Shown here piece after piece: positions 34,394 through 42,869 of a DNA stretch of 64,000 nucleotides. The notes beneath the pieces are model-generated. The model was given only the letters and a program-made list of their open reading frames with translations, was not told the DNA's origin and searched no databases. This DNA is from Paenibacillus sp. J2TS4 (GTDB taxonomy: Bacteria; Bacillota; Bacilli; Paenibacillales; NBRC-103111), in contig NZ_BOSH01000013.1 of the NCBI RefSeq assembly GCF_018403245.1, positions 124,001 through 188,000 on the forward strand, read 5' to 3'. Made by a program: the position numbers and the translations under genes. Every line of letters begins with the position of its first letter. The stretch's first letter is position 1.

Positions 34394-35851
34394 TTGTCTT
34401 TATTGGATCGCTCTTTAAAAGAAATACATAAAGGACTGGCCGGCAAGGAGTTTAGCGTAACCGAGCTGGTGGATCAGTCGCTTCGCAGAATCGGTGAAGT
34501 GGACGGTACCATCCAAGCCTTTTTACATGTCGATGAGGAAAATGCGAAGCGGAACGCCCGCGAATTGGACGAGCAGCTTGGCTCAGACGGAGAACGGGGA
34601 CTTCTGTTCGGACTCCCGGCCGGGATTAAAGATAACATGCTGACGGAAGGAACGCTTACGACTTGCGCCAGCAAGTTTCTTTCCAATTATACAGCAATAT
34701 ATGACGCGACTGCGGTCCAAAAGCTGAGAAAAGAACAAGCCGTTCTGATGGGTAAATTGAATCTGGATGAATTCGCTATGGGAGGCTCGAATGAAAACTC
34801 CGGCTTTCATCCGACCTATAATCCCTGGAATACGGAATACGTCCCCGGCGGCTCAAGCGGTGGCTCGGCGGCGGCTGTGGCGGCCAGAGAGGTTTATTTC
34901 TCCCTTGGCTCGGATACCGGCGGTTCGATTCGGCAGCCCGCCTCCTTCTGCGGAATTGTCGGCTTAAAGCCAACCTATGGGCTTGTCTCCCGGTATGGTC
35001 TGGTTGCCTTCGCATCATCTCTTGACCAAATTGGTCCGATGACGAAGAACGTGGAAGATGCAGCCTATGTGCTGCAGGCGATCGCCGGACATGACCCGCT
35101 TGATTCTACATCCGCCAAAGTGGATATCCCCGACTATGCCAGCGCTTTGACCGGCGACGTTCGAGGGCTTAAAATTGCTGTGCCCAAGGAGTATATGGGA
35201 GAAGGAGTAGCTCCCGAAGTTAGAGAATCCGTACTTTCCGCACTGAAGGTACTGGAAGCTCAAGGCGCTGTCTGGGAGGAAGTCTCCCTTCCTCATACGG
35301 AATATGCGGTAGCTGCTTACTATCTTATCTCTTCATCGGAGGCTTCCTCCAATCTTGCCCGCTTTGACGGGGTTCGTTACGGCAAAAGATCGGATAATGC
35401 GGACAACCTGATGGAACTGTACCATCTTTCCCGCAGTGAAGGCTTTGGTCCGGAGGTTAAACGGAGAATCGTGATCGGAACTTACGCTCTAAGCTCCGGG
35501 TATTACGATGCCTATTATGTTAAGGCCCAGAAGGTTCGGACGTTGATTAAACAGGACTTTGACAATGTATTCGCCAAATACGACGTGATCGTTGGACCTA
35601 CCGTTCCGACACCGGCCTTCAAGATTGGCAGCCAAGTGGATGATCCGCTCACGATGTATTTGAACGATATTTTGACCGTTCCGGTGAACCTGGCTGGAAT
35701 TCCCGCCATTAGCGTGCCTTGCGGTCTGGTGAACGGGATGCCCATAGGGCTGCAAGTGATCGGCAAAGCGTTGGACGAGTCTACGGTGCTGCGTGTCGCT
35801 CACGCTTTTGAGCAAAACACCGAATTCCATAAGCTGCGTCCGCAATTGTAG
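34394..35851 (+). CDS. gatA: Asp/Glu-tRNA amidotransferase subunit A
   Basis: A 485-residue amidase that releases ammonia from glutamine. The amidase-signature triad is visible: Lys in GIKDNM, Ser in the Gly/Ser-rich GGSSGGSAAAVAA, and Ser in SLGSDTGGSIRQPA. The TTG start eight bases after GGAGG gives MSLLDRSL, matching the family's usual N-terminus; an ATG six bases upstream is too close to the ribosome site. Confidence 0.95.
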   Translation: MSLLDRSLKEIHKGLAGKEFSVTELVDQSLRRIGEVDGTIQAFLHVDEENAKRNARELDEQLGSDGERGLLFGLPAGIKDNMLTEGTLTTCASKFLSNYTAIYDATAVQKLRKEQAVLMGKLNLDEFAMGGSNENSGFHPTYNPWNTEYVPGGSSGGSAAAVAAREVYFSLGSDTGGSIRQPASFCGIVGLKPTYGLVSRYGLVAFASSLDQIGPMTKNVEDAAYVLQAIAGHDPLDSTSAKVDIPDYASALTGDVRGLKIAVPKEYMGEGVAPEVRESVLSALKVLEAQGAVWEEVSLPHTEYAVAAYYLISSSEASSNLARFDGVRYGKRSDNADNLMELYHLSRSEGFGPEVKRRIVIGTYALSSGYYDAYYVKAQKVRTLIKQDFDNVFAKYDVIVGPTVPTPAFKIGSQVDDPLTMYLNDILTVPVNLAGIPAISVPCGLVNGMPIGLQVIGKALDESTVLRVAHAFEQNTEFHKLRPQL

Positions 35852-35866
35852 GAAGGAGCGAAACTG

Positions 35867-37312
35867 ATGACCACCACAGCTAAAAAATATGAAACCGTGA
35901 TCGGGCTGGAAGTTCACGTTGAGCTTCATACGAAATCGAAAATTTTTTGCGGCTGCTCGACTGCGTTCGGAGCGCCGCCCAATACCCAGACTTGTCCGAT
36001 CTGCCTCGGGCATCCCGGCGTGCTGCCGGTTCTGAATAAACAAGCGGTAGAGTTCGCTATGAAAGCTGCGATGGCGCTTAATTGCCAAGTGGCGACGGAT
36101 ACGAAATTCGACCGTAAAAACTATTTCTATCCCGATTCTCCTAAAGCATATCAAATCTCCCAGTTTGATAAGCCAATCGGGGAACACGGCTGGATCGAAA
36201 TTGAAGTGAACGGCGAGACGAAGCGCATCGGAATTACCCGTCTCCATCTGGAAGAGGATGCGGGCAAGCTGGTGCACGTGGATGGCGGATATGCTTCATT
36301 AGTAGACTTTAACCGTGTCGGAACTCCTCTCATCGAGATTGTATCCGAGCCGGATATCCGGACTCCTGAAGAAGCCCGGGCTTACTTGGAGAAGCTGAAG
36401 GCGATCATGCAATATTGCGAAGTGTCCGATGTGAAGATGGAGGAAGGATCGCTTCGCTGCGATGCTAACGTCAGCCTTCGTCCATACGGCCAAGAGAAGT
36501 TCGGAACCAAGGCCGAGCTGAAGAATATGAACTCGTTCCGCGGAGTCCAGAAAGGACTGGAGTACGAAGAAATTCGTCAGGCGGAGGTACTCGACCAAGG
36601 AGAGAAGGTCGTACAGGAAACCCGCCGGTGGGACGAAGCCCAGGGCAAAACAATCTCGATGCGAAGCAAGGAAGAAGCTCACGATTATCGTTATTTTCCA
36701 GATCCGGACCTTGTTATGCTCCATATCGACGAGGATTGGAAAACGAAGGTCCGCGATTCGATTCCGGAGCTTCCCGATGCGCGTAAAGCAAGGTACTCCA
36801 GCGAATACGGACTTCCCAGCTATGACGCCGGAGTTCTTACCTCATCCAAGGAATTGGCAGACTTCTTCGAAGAGAGTCTTGGCTATACGAAGGATGCCAA
36901 GGCTGTCTCCAACTGGATGATGGGCGAATTGCTCGGCTATTTGAACGCCAACGGTCTGGAATTGTCCGATGTGAAGATTACCGGCAAAGGCTTGGGCGAA
37001 ATGATCGGCTTGATTGAGAAAGGAACGATCAGCAGTAAGATCGCCAAGACGGTCTTCAAGGAAATGGTCGAGACTGGCAAAGCACCCGGGCAGATTGTCG
37101 AGGAAAAAGGCCTGGTCCAAATCAGCGATGAAGGAGCCATCAAAGCGATTGTCGACAAGGTGGTCGACAGCAATCCGCAATCCGTAGCTGACTTCAAGGC
37201 CGGTAAGGACCGCGCCGTCGGCTTCCTGGTAGGCCAAGTGATGAAAGAGACCAAAGGCAAAGCCAATCCGGGTCTGGTCAACAAGCTGATCATGGAGCGT
37301 CTTCAGCAGTAA
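35867..37312 (+). CDS. gatB: Asp/Glu-tRNA amidotransferase subunit B
   Basis: A 481-residue kinase/transamidase subunit. N-terminal YETVIGLEVHVELHTKSKIF, the zinc-type cysteines in FCGCST and CPICLGHPG, FDRKNYFYPDSPKAYQISQF, and a C-terminal YqeY-like tail domain (from about 400). 15 bp after gatA with AGGAG upstream. Confidence 0.96.
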   Translation: MTTTAKKYETVIGLEVHVELHTKSKIFCGCSTAFGAPPNTQTCPICLGHPGVLPVLNKQAVEFAMKAAMALNCQVATDTKFDRKNYFYPDSPKAYQISQFDKPIGEHGWIEIEVNGETKRIGITRLHLEEDAGKLVHVDGGYASLVDFNRVGTPLIEIVSEPDIRTPEEARAYLEKLKAIMQYCEVSDVKMEEGSLRCDANVSLRPYGQEKFGTKAELKNMNSFRGVQKGLEYEEIRQAEVLDQGEKVVQETRRWDEAQGKTISMRSKEEAHDYRYFPDPDLVMLHIDEDWKTKVRDSIPELPDARKARYSSEYGLPSYDAGVLTSSKELADFFEESLGYTKDAKAVSNWMMGELLGYLNANGLELSDVKITGKGLGEMIGLIEKGTISSKIAKTVFKEMVETGKAPGQIVEEKGLVQISDEGAIKAIVDKVVDSNPQSVADFKAGKDRAVGFLVGQVMKETKGKANPGLVNKLIMERLQQ

Positions 37313-37319
37313 GCGCAGG

Positions 37320-37808
37320 ATGATCGAACAGATTCGGTTCAACCATAATGAAGAAGCTCTCCGGGTGCTGCAACTGCAAATGCAAGCTTATATGGTGGAA
37401 GCCGACAGGATCGGATTCTTCGATATTCCGCCGTTGAAGGAAACGATAGCGTCCTTGCAGGAATCGCGGGAGAGCTTCTACGGCTTCTTCCCGGAAGGCC
37501 CGGACGGAGAATTAGCGGGAGCGATTGCTTATGACAGGGCGGGCGATACCGTCACGATTTGCCGTTTGATGGTTCGCCCCAGCCATTTCCGCCAAGGGAT
37601 CGCTTCGGAGTTGCTGCGCTTTGTCGAACGTATGGAGAGCGATTGTGCGTGCTTCTGCCTCACGGCTGCTGTCGGGAATGAGCCGGCTATCCGGCTTTAC
37701 AAAAAGCATGGCTACGCAGAGGCAGGCTCACAGGAGGTTGCCCCCGGAGTAGTGCTGCTCCGGTTAATGAAGCGGACAACCGAAGAAATAGACAGCCAGA
37801 ATTGCTAA
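37320..37808 (+). CDS. GNAT-family N-acetyltransferase
   Basis: A 162-residue acetyltransferase with the acetyl-CoA loop in VRPSHFRQGIASELLRF and the later NEPAIRLYKKHGY. Substrate unknown. Starts 8 bp after gatB and overlaps its ribosome region, so it is the last gene of the gat operon, ending at a terminator. Confidence 0.85.
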   Translation: MIEQIRFNHNEEALRVLQLQMQAYMVEADRIGFFDIPPLKETIASLQESRESFYGFFPEGPDGELAGAIAYDRAGDTVTICRLMVRPSHFRQGIASELLRFVERMESDCACFCLTAAVGNEPAIRLYKKHGYAEAGSQEVAPGVVLLRLMKRTTEEIDSQNC

Positions 37809-37811
37809 TTA

Positions 37812-37838
37812 AACAGCCGGGATACCGGCTGTTTTGTT
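37812..37838 (+). terminator. Terminator of the gatCAB-GNAT operon
   Basis: AACAGCCGG (37812-37820) pairs with CCGGCTGTT (37825-37833), then TTGTT. Confidence 0.75.
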
Positions 37839-37939
37839 GTAAGCTTGTGTGCAGGCATGTCCCAAGAGGTGCCGCATAGGCATCGGCGACTATATCATAT
37901 ACTAGATAACATTACAGCGAGAAAGGAGAGGTTTTCCCG

Positions 37940-38653
37940 TTGGATCCGTGGCATATCGAGCCTTTTGATTTAACGCTTCGTCTTATTCTGGCCCTCTTTC
38001 TCGGCGGATTGATTGGACTCGAAAGGGAAAAGAATAATCATCCGGCCGGACTGAGGACTCATATTCTCGTTTGTGTCGGCTCGGCCTTGCTCATGCTTCT
38101 CTCCATGTACGGATTTTCCGCGTTCGTGGATGAGGGGAATGTTCGCTTGGACCCTGCGCGATTGGCGGCTCAAGTTATTCCGGGAATCGGATTCTTGGGT
38201 GCGGGAACGATTATCCGCAACGGTTTTTCTGTTATGGGATTAACTACGGCGGCCTCGCTTTGGGTAGCCGCAGCTATCGGTTTATCCGTTGGAGCCGGAT
38301 TTTATTATGCTTCCTTCCTGTCGACGGCTCTTGTTCTTATTAGTTTATGGACCCTTAATATTGTAGAAAAGAAATATTTTGAGAATAAACAGACTTACTG
38401 GTTGAAACTGGTGACTAAACAGAAGCAAGGGACTTTGGCACATATTTCCGCTAACTTGGAAAGAAGGGGAATTGCGATCCGACAGATCTCTATGGAGGAA
38501 AGCGATTGGGAGCAATCAGAATCGGCGGATCGTCCGGATCGATTGACTCTTTCCATTCTGATCCGGGTATCCAAGCCCGAATTGTTAATTGAGGTTACGG
38601 AGGAAATGAAACTGCTTCCGGGGATGGAAAGAGTGGGTATAGAAACAGCTTAA
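37940..38653 (+). CDS. MgtC/SapB-family membrane protein
   Basis: A 237-residue protein with four or five helices in the first 145 residues and the MgtC signatures LFLGGLIGLEREKNNHPAGLR and GIGFLGAGTIIRNG. The C-terminal 90 residues form an ACT-like soluble domain. MgtC proteins act in magnesium limitation and modulate the F-type ATPase. TTG start after AAAGGAGAGG. Confidence 0.9.
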   Translation: MDPWHIEPFDLTLRLILALFLGGLIGLEREKNNHPAGLRTHILVCVGSALLMLLSMYGFSAFVDEGNVRLDPARLAAQVIPGIGFLGAGTIIRNGFSVMGLTTAASLWVAAAIGLSVGAGFYYASFLSTALVLISLWTLNIVEKKYFENKQTYWLKLVTKQKQGTLAHISANLERRGIAIRQISMEESDWEQSESADRPDRLTLSILIRVSKPELLIEVTEEMKLLPGMERVGIETA

Positions 38654-38727
38654 TCTGGACGGGAGATAGAGGATAGAGTATTTTATGGGTGGCCTGATGC
38701 CGGACAACGTGATTTGGGGGAAAAGAG

Positions 38728-39150
38728 ATGATTAGAAGACAGCGGGCCCAAGCGGTCATTATAGACCAAGGCCATATTTTAATGGCGCGTCATTATGATC
38801 ATTATATCTCAGAACATTACTGGTGCTTTCCAGGGGGCGGTGTTGAAGCCGGAGAGAGTCCGGAACAAGCTGTCGAGCGTGAGCTGATGGAAGAGACAGG
38901 CCTGTCGATCCGAATCCAGCAGCGTCTGGGCATGGAGTGCTTTCATAACGTATGGCAAGGCTACGCATCGACTGTGTCCTTTTTGGCTGAGGCCAAGCAT
39001 GGCAAGCTCACGCTAGGCCATGATCCCGAATATGAGGGCTGGGAAGTTCCTTTTTTACAGGAGGTTCGTTGGCGGCCATTGGAGGGTGATCTTCTGGAAC
39101 AGGTCGATCGCCTCCTGAGGTCATTTCGCCTCCAACAGAAGCATGAATAA
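38728..39150 (+). CDS. NUDIX hydrolase
   Basis: A 140-residue pyrophosphohydrolase with a complete NUDIX box (GGGVEAGESPEQAVERE then LMEETGL). Substrate cannot be predicted; nucleotide or sugar-nucleotide diphosphates are usual. ATG after GGGGGAAA. Confidence 0.88.
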   Translation: MIRRQRAQAVIIDQGHILMARHYDHYISEHYWCFPGGGVEAGESPEQAVERELMEETGLSIRIQQRLGMECFHNVWQGYASTVSFLAEAKHGKLTLGHDPEYEGWEVPFLQEVRWRPLEGDLLEQVDRLLRSFRLQQKHE

Positions 39151-39186
39151 ATTTGCAATGCCGGATAAGGAGGAGAAGAAGTTAGC

Positions 39187-39924
39187 ATGATAAATTACAG
39201 GCTGCTGGCTCTTGATCTAGATGAAACCGTATTGGATCCCGAGGGAGAAATATCAGAAGAAAATAAAGAATGGATAGGCCGAGCTGATAAAGCGGGAGTA
39301 GTGGTTGTCATCACTACCGGACGAGGTCGGGAAAGAGTGGAACATATCCGCAAGGAGCTTGGTCTAGATACTCCCATGGTATTAGCCAATGGGGCTGAGC
39401 TATGGGAAAAACCAGAACAGCTTTTGCAGCGGTATTATATTAGCCAAGAAGATATTCGCATGTTGCATGCAGAAGCAACCAAAGCGGGGGTAAACTTTTG
39501 GGGCTATAATGATGAGAAACTGATAAGGTCTGCAGAATGGACAGACGATATGTTTGAGATGAACTTTCTCAAATTTGGAATGAGTCATCCAGACCAGCAG
39601 GTTGTGAACTCATTAAGAGAAAAGCTGCAAACCTGCCCAACCTTAAAAATAACATGGTCTGCAGCCCATAACATTGAAATATCCCAAAATGGGGTTTCCA
39701 AGGAAACGGGAATTAGAACCATTTGTGATCATTTAGGAATACAAATGTCCGAAGTGATGGCTATTGGCGATAATATCAATGACTTGGAGTTAATCCAAAC
39801 CGCTGGATTAGGTGTTGCCATGGGAAATGGTGAGGAAAGATTAAAACGTGTCGCCGACCGGATAACAGACACCAATGAACAAGATGGCGTTGCCAAAGCT
39901 ATTCAAGATTTTCTTTTAAACTAA
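39187..39924 (+). CDS. Cof-type HAD phosphatase
   Basis: A 245-residue HAD-IIB phosphatase: motif I DLDETVLDP, motif II TTGRG, motif III Lys in KETGIRTIC, motif IV GDNINDLE. Usual substrates are sugar phosphates. GGAGGAGAAG precedes the ATG. Codons are more AT-rich than in the gat operon upstream, as is the following araB. Confidence 0.9.
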   Translation: MINYRLLALDLDETVLDPEGEISEENKEWIGRADKAGVVVVITTGRGRERVEHIRKELGLDTPMVLANGAELWEKPEQLLQRYYISQEDIRMLHAEATKAGVNFWGYNDEKLIRSAEWTDDMFEMNFLKFGMSHPDQQVVNSLREKLQTCPTLKITWSAAHNIEISQNGVSKETGIRTICDHLGIQMSEVMAIGDNINDLELIQTAGLGVAMGNGEERLKRVADRITDTNEQDGVAKAIQDFLLN

Positions 39925-40007
39925 CATGGATAATGTTTACGAGAGCAGGAAAGCTGCGATCCGATGAACGAGGACGGGCTTTGGAGAAGGGGATCGGTGA
40001 CAAGCAA

Positions 40008-40195
40008 AAATGCAGGTCTTTGAACAGATTTTAGTTGAAATCAGCTAAAGACAAGCAAATGTGCATGTAAATTTAACGATTTGGCCAATTTTTCGCTCTT
40101 TTCGGGGAATGACGTGTATTTTTGCACGTCTTCCTCTTTATTTAGCGGAAGTTCGCAATTGACATGCTATTCTGCATGTCAATTGCGTTAAGCCC
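40008..40195. repeat. Short imperfect palindromes around TGCA
   Basis: Four motifs in 190 bases: CAAGCAAAAATGCAGGTC, CAAGCAAATGTGCATGTAAA, GACGTGTATTTTTGCACGTC and GACATGCTATTCTGCATGTC. The layout, palindromes of 18-20 bp with an A/T core and Y-rich spacers, recalls the clusters at 1055-1395 and 17440-17710 although the arms differ. Confidence 0.5.
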
Positions 40196-40207
40196 CGTAA
40201 TCGTCAG

Positions 40208-40293
40208 GGGCCAATAAGCGGTGTGAACCGATGGTGGATCGGATTAGCGTGGGCCAATAAGCGGTGTGAACCGATGGGATCTCGGATTAGCAT
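40208..40293. repeat. Tandem duplication of a 43-bp unit
   Basis: Two adjacent 43-base units (40208-40250 and 40251-40293), each GGGCCAATAAGCGGTGTGAA then CCGATG...CGGATTAGC. They differ at only a few positions. Each unit can form a small CCGAT/ATCGG hairpin. They lie just past the araB stop and may affect its 3' end. Confidence 0.65.
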
Positions 40294-40315
40294 GGACCAG
40301 GGCGATTAAGCTAGT

Positions 40316-41950
40316 TCAGCGCTCCGCAATCTCCTGCAAGCTGCCCAGGATCCTTCGGTTATCGATTCCGAAATAGTTATGTAAGTCCTTATAAATTTGA
40401 AATAATCCGTTATACTTTTCTACATTTTCACGGATAGGCAGAACGGTTTTTAACAAAGGTTGCTTCATGTTAGCCACGGCATCTCTTACCTGTTCATATT
40501 GTCCCCCGGCTACGGCTCCTAAGATGGCTGCACCGATAGCTGGGGCATAATCGCTATTTGAAATGTGAATAGGTTTATTCAATATATCGGCATATATTTG
40601 AATGAGTAAGCTATTTTTTTGTGGCAATCCTCCGCAGGCAAATACTTCATTGACTTGTAATCCGTATTCTTCATATGAACTCATAATCATTCTGGTGCCA
40701 AATGCCGTGGCTTCCATATAAGCCCGGTAAATATCCTCTGGTTTGGTATGCAGGGTTTGACCAATAATGACCCCTGTCAGATCGCTGTCACTTAACGGCG
40801 ACCGGTTTCCATTATGCCAATCCAGGGCGATTACCCCTATTTCCCCGACCTTTTTCCGGGAGGCTTTCATCTCCAGCAAATCATAGATGGATAGGTTCCT
40901 TTGCTGCGCTTCATCCGCATATTCTTTGGGAACCTGATTAACGACCGATTCAAATAAATCCCCTACAGCAGACTGGCCCGCTTCATAAGCATATAAGCCG
41001 GGAATAATCGCATCCCGGACACTTCCCGAAATCCCAGGAATTTGTTTTTGCTCCTGATGTAACATCAAATGGCAGGTAGAGGTGCCCATCACCATAGTGA
41101 ACTGACCGTGTTCCGTGGAGCCGACCCCGAGCACTGCCGAGTGTGCATCAATAATTGCAGGCGCTACCGGAATATTCGCCGGGAGCCCCAGCCATTGACT
41201 CATTTCCCGTGTTAATAAGCCGGCCTGCTGTCCGATTTTAACTAAGGCTCCATCACATTTCGCCCGGATAATATCTGGCAAATCAGGATCTGTTTTTTCA
41301 TAAAACTCAAAGTCAAACCCGTCGGATTCATTCCAAAATGATTTATACCCTCTAGCGCAGTTGCTTCTTACATTCCCCCCTGTTAACTTGGAGACAATCC
41401 AATCCCCCGCCTCTATGATATAAGCCGATTCTTTTAAAATATCGGGAGCTTTATTTTTCAGTTCCAATATTTTTGGAATCATCCATTCACTGTTAACCTT
41501 CAAGCCATAATTTCCGAGATAGCGATGTAAATCAGGGGCTGCGGCTTCCATCATTCGATTCGCCTCGTCACTCGCTCCATGATGTTTCCAAAGCTTGACA
41601 TAAGCATGGGGGTTATGCCGATGCTCCTCCTTCCAGCTTAAAGGCACGAAATGTTCATCCGTCACCATCATCGTAGATGATGTAAAGTCTATCCCAATTC
41701 CTACGATATCTTTAGGGTCTATCTTCGCGTTGGATAAAACTTCAGAGATTCCATTCTTCAATACATCCATATAATCTTTCGAATTTTGTAAGGAAAAGCC
41801 TGCTGGAATGGGTTGTTCGTACAACCTTTCTTCAATAACCTTGTGTTGATATGGGCATACACTGATCCCTGCGATGCTGCCTGTATAGGCATTCACGATC
41901 AGGACCCGGCCGGAAGAGGTACCGAAATCAATCCCGATGGCGTATTTCAA
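40316..41950 (-). CDS. araB: L-ribulokinase
   Basis: A 544-residue FGGY-family kinase phosphorylating L-ribulose in arabinose use. N-terminal ATPase loop IGIDFGTSSGRVLIVNA, catalytic region IIDAHSAVLGVGSTEHGQF, ALDWHNGNRSPLSDSDLTG and CGGLPQKNSLLIQIYADIL are all typical of AraB. araA, araD and araR are absent here. The TTG/ATG start follows GGGGAGA. The gene ends next to a 43-bp tandem repeat and is more AT-rich than the gat region. Confidence 0.92.
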   Translation of the reverse strand: MKYAIGIDFGTSSGRVLIVNAYTGSIAGISVCPYQHKVIEERLYEQPIPAGFSLQNSKDYMDVLKNGISEVLSNAKIDPKDIVGIGIDFTSSTMMVTDEHFVPLSWKEEHRHNPHAYVKLWKHHGASDEANRMMEAAAPDLHRYLGNYGLKVNSEWMIPKILELKNKAPDILKESAYIIEAGDWIVSKLTGGNVRSNCARGYKSFWNESDGFDFEFYEKTDPDLPDIIRAKCDGALVKIGQQAGLLTREMSQWLGLPANIPVAPAIIDAHSAVLGVGSTEHGQFTMVMGTSTCHLMLHQEQKQIPGISGSVRDAIIPGLYAYEAGQSAVGDLFESVVNQVPKEYADEAQQRNLSIYDLLEMKASRKKVGEIGVIALDWHNGNRSPLSDSDLTGVIIGQTLHTKPEDIYRAYMEATAFGTRMIMSSYEEYGLQVNEVFACGGLPQKNSLLIQIYADILNKPIHISNSDYAPAIGAAILGAVAGGQYEQVRDAVANMKQPLLKTVLPIRENVEKYNGLFQIYKDLHNYFGIDNRRILGSLQEIAER

Positions 41951-41983
41951 CCGAATCTCCCCTTTGAAAGCACTTTAACCCAT

Positions 41984-42012
41984 ATAGTAAGTCTAAACGA
42001 GCATAAAATCAA
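41984..42012 (-). promoter_or_regulatory. Sigma-A promoter of araB
   Basis: On the minus strand TTGATT (42012-42007), 17-bp spacer, TACTAT (41989-41984), about 35 bases before the araB start. Confidence 0.6.
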
Positions 42013-42182
42013 TTGATTTAAACCAAAATAAGCAATTATATTCATTGATACAAGCAAAAACGCGCGTTAGTGTGAATGTATAAACATATCCTTACTTGTG
42101 TTTATTAAAACTGGAATGGAAAATCCGTCTACCATGACATTGTAAGCGGTTTTTCGAGCGAGAAGGGAGGGAAGTCCTATGT

Positions 42183-42317
42183 AGTGGATGGTTAGTCGTT
42201 CAGGGCGATCAAGAGATTAACTTAAAGGATTATGCGATCCGTTACCGATATCCTGAAAATGTGGATGATTTGATTTGGCCGGTCACCGAAGATTTGATTA
42301 TTGAATGTTACTGCTAA
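42183..42317 (+). pseudogene. Unrecognised gene remnant left of the transposon
   Basis: A 44-codon stretch reads SGWLVVQGDQEINLKDYAIR and continues to IWPVTEDLIIECYC before a stop, ten bases from the left inverted repeat. It has coding character but no start in frame; an AGGGAGGG and an ATG-TAG lie just upstream in another frame. A cre-like TGTAAGCGGTTTTT lies at about 42140. I cannot name the parent family. Confidence 0.35.
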
Positions 42318-42326
42318 AGCATAATA

Positions 42327-42340
42327 TCCAGAGGTTGACG
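42327..42340 (+). repeat. Left terminal inverted repeat
   Basis: TCCAGAGGTTGACG, exact reverse complement of 54719-54732. It is 62 bases outside the ExeA-remnant stop. No target-site duplication is evident. Confidence 0.6.
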
Positions 42341-42401
42341 GTGTAAGTTGTCCTGCTGGCGACGGACAAGCTGTCCATCCTTCATTGAGGAAAAGGGAGA
42401 A

Positions 42402-42700
42402 TCAAGACAATTCTCCCTGGATAACGCGCTTGACCATATGATCATCAATGATGCGATGTCCGTTCTGTGATCCGTACATCAAACAGTGTGTACAGACCTT
42501 GTTAATCAATCTCGCTGAGCCGCTGGAAAAAAGGTAAATGTCATCGATCGCTCCATCTGAAAAAATCTCCTGCTCCCGCATACGTCAAATGGCGTTTCAC
42601 ATAGGCCCCTGCTTGAGCACGATCATAATGAGACAGCTTGTACTGCAAATCGATGCGTTGGCGAATGGCTGCGTAGGATTGCAGACCAGCAGCCAAGGTT
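42402..42700 (-). pseudogene. ExeA-family AAA transposition helper, C-terminal remnant
   Basis: On the minus strand, SYAAIRQRIDLQYKLSHYDR...AGAYVKRHLTYAGAG, then after a one-base frameshift IFSDGAIDDIYLFSSGSARL, INKVCTHCLMYGSQNGHRII and VKRVIQGELS-stop. This is the C-terminal third of ExeA/TnsC-like ATPases that accompany Mu/IS481-type transposases. The Walker motifs and N-terminus are gone, replaced by the cas locus. A hairpin (GGGAGAA/TTCTCCC, 42395-42418) covers the stop. Too short to function. Confidence 0.7.
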
Positions 42701-42758
42701 TAGAAACAAATATTGTTTGAATATACTATTTTTTGTCGTATTTTACTATTAGATTACG

Positions 42759-42764
42759 TATAAT
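42759..42764 (+). promoter_or_regulatory. Candidate -10 element of the cas operon
   Basis: TATAAT at 42759-42764 in a very AT-rich stretch, about 106 bases before cas3. The best -35 (TTGTCG) is 20 bases upstream, longer than ideal. Confidence 0.35.
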
Positions 42765-42869
42765 AGGATCTAATTGGCTAGTTCTAAAGACTTATTAACA
42801 TAACGCTCTATTTGTCCCTATGCAAGTCTATCAGCGCTTCTATTGATCAATATATCTATCAAGGATGTG

